A DNA stretch of 40,214 nt from a virus: the IMG/VR virus record IMGVR_UViG_3300044825_002350, positions 1 to 40,214 of that record; one strand, written 5' to 3'. A model generated the notes under the pieces. That model saw only the letters and a program-made list of their open reading frames with translations. It was not told the origin of the DNA and did not search any database. This document shows positions 38,585-40,214 of this stretch, piece by piece; the first letter of the stretch is position 1; the number at the start of each line of letters is the position of its first letter. The position numbers and the translations under genes are program-made.

Positions 38585-39441
38585 TACTTTGGCTCAATCC
38601 CTAGAGCTTCTATTTGTCTTGCCAAATTATTAAGTCGTTCCGATTCTTTCAAATTTTCTGGAGAAAGTTCCGTTTCCCTTCCAAAACGTTCCCGATAAAT
38701 AGGAAGTGAGCGTGATAATTCTTTTTGTAAAGCAGACGCCTGTTGTTGATTTATAAACCCAGTTACTTTTTCAGGGATTCCCCAAGGGTTCAGTATTTTA
38801 CTAACAGCATTTTTGCTCATCTCGCTGCCTTCCCTTCTTAGCCGGTCACCATAAGCAGAAGTTCCTTCAGGGCTTATTTGAGGAGCAGGGTAATTTCCTT
38901 GTGTTGCAAAACGAGCCGCAAAACGTTCTGCACGATCTTCTTCCGGCGCATCAAAATTTTTCATTAATTTGCCAGCTAGAAAATCAACAACAGGTAAGTT
39001 ACCAGTGCTATTGCTAACTCCTTGCAAGGCTCTTCCAGCCGTACCTAAATAGCTATAGATATCTTTATCGGCTGGGTTTAAATGACCAAGCTCATGAACT
39101 TCTAAATGCCTTTCTCTTGGTGTTACTCCTCCCCTGTAACCAGGGGCACCAACCTCGCCAAGCAAAGGGTTTGCATAAGGCTGTGATCCCCACAGTGGAG
39201 CTACTGCTTGTGCAACTTGTCGTGTAATGGTAGGAGTCTTATCAATATCTACAAAGCGTCCTTTGACGCCTGTCATTTGTTGAAGCTCCTTGCTTCTACC
39301 AGGAAAGTTTTGAGGAGGGAATACTGCACGGGTTACTGGAGAAGCAGTGCCGCCCCCTGGTAGCCATCCACCCAAACGTTTATCAGCTTCTTTATAACCA
39401 GAGCTAACTTGATTAAGAAATTGTTGAAACAAATTAGGCAT
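38581..39441 (-). CDS. Putative zinc metallopeptidase with HELGH motif
   Basis: 286 aa. RHLEVHELGHLNPADK contains HExxH (HELGH), the zinc-binding and catalytic motif of zincins, near residue 116; EEDRAERFAARFA about 60 residues later could give the third ligand Glu. The rest is Gly/Pro-rich at the N-terminus and helical at the C-terminus. There is no signal peptide. It may mature virion proteins or attack host proteins; the substrate is unknown. The ATG overlaps the stop of the short upstream frame (TAATG), so it is co-translated with whatever gene ends there. Confidence 0.68.
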   Translation of the reverse strand: MPNLFQQFLNQVSSGYKEADKRLGGWLPGGGTASPVTRAVFPPQNFPGRSKELQQMTGVKGRFVDIDKTPTITRQVAQAVAPLWGSQPYANPLLGEVGAPGYRGGVTPRERHLEVHELGHLNPADKDIYSYLGTAGRALQGVSNSTGNLPVVDFLAGKLMKNFDAPEEDRAERFAARFATQGNYPAPQISPEGTSAYGDRLRREGSEMSKNAVSKILNPWGIPEKVTGFINQQQASALQKELSRSLPIYRERFGRETELSPENLKESERLNNLARQIEALGIEPKY

Positions 39442-39509
39442 TAGCCATTCCTCAAAGTAGCTTTAATAAACCAAGCAGCTTTAAAGGCTTGACCACACAA
39501 CTCAGCCAT
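39441..39509 (-). pseudogene. Duplicated gene-end fragment (second C-terminal copy)
   Basis: The frame ending at 39441 reads NYMAELCGQAFKAAWFIKAT then LRNG and stop. The same 24-residue end, with only five conservative differences (19 of 24 identical) but many synonymous changes, is the end of the partial gene at 40140-40214. The HNH gene lies between the two copies. An ATG at 39509 inside the copy could start a 22-aa peptide, and one at 39587 a 48-aa one, but it is best read as the displaced old 3' end of the upstream gene. Confidence 0.55.
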
Positions 39510-39528
39510 GTAGTTCGTTAACGACCAA

Positions 39529-40068
39529 TTATTCACTGGGAAAATTAAGACAAACGAATGTGGAGTTAAACGCGTTAGCTTTTTCATCATAAGCTATAGC
39601 TGCTTCAAGTTCCGTTTTAAATGTACCTAGTCGATAGCATTTACCTTTGTACTGAATTTTAGCAGTCCATTTATTTGTACGCTTTTCAAAAGCAACTCCT
39701 TTATATTTACTTGTACTGTTTGTTCTTTTTGGTTTATTTCTATTTAGTTTGTTCGTTTGATGAGTTGCAAGTCTTAAATTTTCAATGTTGTTATTTGATT
39801 TATTCTGATCAATGTGATCAATTAACTTTTCTGCAGGGTCTTTTAAGCAAGATAAAAACCATACAATTCTGTGTGTTAAATACATTTTAGGAGTCGGAAA
39901 ATTAATTCCTACCAGCCAATAACCTTTTTTATTTTTATAACCAGCGATATCACCCGTTTTTAGTTTTTTAGATCTGGGATTTTTCCAGCGCAAACCACTG
40001 GGAGAATCCGGATCAACTGTAAAAAGATGTTTTAGTAATTCAAGGTCGGGAAGCTTTTTTGCTATCAT
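39529..40068 (-). CDS. HNH-AP2 homing endonuclease with leader RNA
   Basis: 179 aa from the ATG 40068. A NUMOD4-like start (ELLKHLFTVDPDSPSGLRWK), GDIAGYKNKKGYWLVGINFP, HRIVWFLSCLKDPAEK with IDHIDQNKSNNNIENLRLAT (HNH), then an AP2-type domain SKYKGVAFEKRTNKWTAKIQ to ELEAAIAYDEKANAF. It is a relative of the gene at 35945. It is A/T-rich and flanked by the duplicated 24-residue gene ends. It is preceded by leader copy A. Confidence 0.88.
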   Translation of the reverse strand: MIAKKLPDLELLKHLFTVDPDSPSGLRWKNPRSKKLKTGDIAGYKNKKGYWLVGINFPTPKMYLTHRIVWFLSCLKDPAEKLIDHIDQNKSNNNIENLRLATHQTNKLNRNKPKRTNSTSKYKGVAFEKRTNKWTAKIQYKGKCYRLGTFKTELEAAIAYDEKANAFNSTFVCLNFPSE

Positions 40069-40136
40069 TTGAAAGTGACCAGGAACATTGGTTGCCACGG
40101 AGCAGGAGGCTGCAACCTCGCTGCTCTTACATTTTA
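40069..40136 (-). ncRNA. Conserved HNH leader RNA element, copy A
   Basis: Minus strand from TAAAAT (40136-40131): P1 GAGCAG-C-GAGG, loop TTGCAG, CCTC-CTGCTC (40100-40126) with the same bulged C as copy B; then GGCA; P2 ACCA-N7-TGGT (40078-40092); then CAC, seven bases and the ATG at 40068. P1 differs from copy B by paired substitutions (GAGG/CCTC against GGTG/CACC). Confidence 0.65.
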
Positions 40137-40139
40137 TAC

Positions 40140-40214
40140 CTATCCGTTTCTGAGTGTGGCCTTTACGAACCAAGCGGATTTAAATGCTTGTCCGCATAAA
40201 TCACTAAGATAGTT
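40140..40214 (-). CDS. C-terminal end of a gene cut by the window edge
   Basis: 24 codons and a stop, reading NYLSDLCGQAFKSAWFVKAT then LRNG. Open to the right edge. It is nearly the same as the end encoded at 39441-39512, separated by the HNH gene. The rest of the protein is outside the window, so its function is unknown; it is the functional copy only if the gene was not disrupted. Confidence 0.7.
   Translation of the reverse strand, partial: NYLSDLCGQAFKSAWFVKATLRNG

Overview
The window is a stretch of a large tailed-phage genome that most likely infects phycobilisome-containing picocyanobacteria (Synechococcus/Cyanobium type). The evidence is a high-light-inducible protein (34196-34438), an NblA-like phycobilisome-degradation protein (12361-12666), S-adenosylmethionine decarboxylase (29008-29358), several small families familiar from cyanophages, and a dense mixture of virion, lysis and DNA-metabolism genes with short intergenic gaps and many ATGA/TAATG overlaps. 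No integrase, transposase or CRISPR array is visible.

Layout. 1-120 is the 3' end of a group I intron that interrupts the major capsid gene; its 3' exon follows (to 1274). 1311-7939 holds capsid and other virion genes, including a GH104-type lysozyme and an M23-like protein. 7990-12666 holds a small HTH protein, an HNH endonuclease, a 745-aa virion protein, several tiny basic proteins, a GH24 lysozyme and NblA. 12654-16728 is mostly minus strand: a DUF3310 protein, dCTP deaminase, a Dam-like protein with an altered catalytic motif, a GIY-YIG endonuclease and an HTH protein. 16781-20326 encodes a membrane-anchored protein and two fibre-like proteins, one with a 26-residue tandem repeat. 20326-24028 holds an HNH endonuclease, a KilA-N protein, two paralogous small proteins and a two-domain GH73-M15 cell-wall hydrolase. 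24029-32429 is minus strand in two operon-like runs: a small operon with a holin-like protein and HNH-like proteins behind a 365-bp promoter region with dyad repeats, and a replication/modification operon (Prim-Pol/SF3 helicase, SpeD, HNH, glycosyltransferase). 32518-36825 has a PD-(D/E)XK nuclease, a photosynthesis-related mini-cluster (40-aa membrane protein, Hli, 53-aa protein, methyltransferase-like protein) and very small basic proteins. 36840-38282 is RNA-rich. 38327 to the right edge has two more HNH endonucleases and a HELGH metallopeptidase.

The most interesting material is RNA. (1) 37640-38100, directly upstream of tRNA-Pro, has no credible ORF but folds into about a dozen helices, two GNRA-capped hairpins and two possible pseudoknots. 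It looks like a large ornate phage RNA of the GOLLD/ROOL kind or a new class. (2) The HNH genes at 28202-28942 and 39529-40068 belong to different families but share a leader of about 60 nt with a TAAAAT promoter element, a hairpin with the same bulged C and 6-nt loop and covarying stems, and a second conserved hairpin next to the start codon. (3) 36849-36966 is a three-way-junction RNA ending in a strong intrinsic terminator. (4) The HNH gene at the right edge sits between two diverged copies of the same 24-residue protein C-terminus, as if the endonuclease brought a replacement gene end with it.

Several plus-strand genes have a TATAAT-like element without a recognisable -35 box about 20-29 nt before the start codon, consistent with phage late promoters. 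All functional names rest on motifs read by eye; no database search was run.
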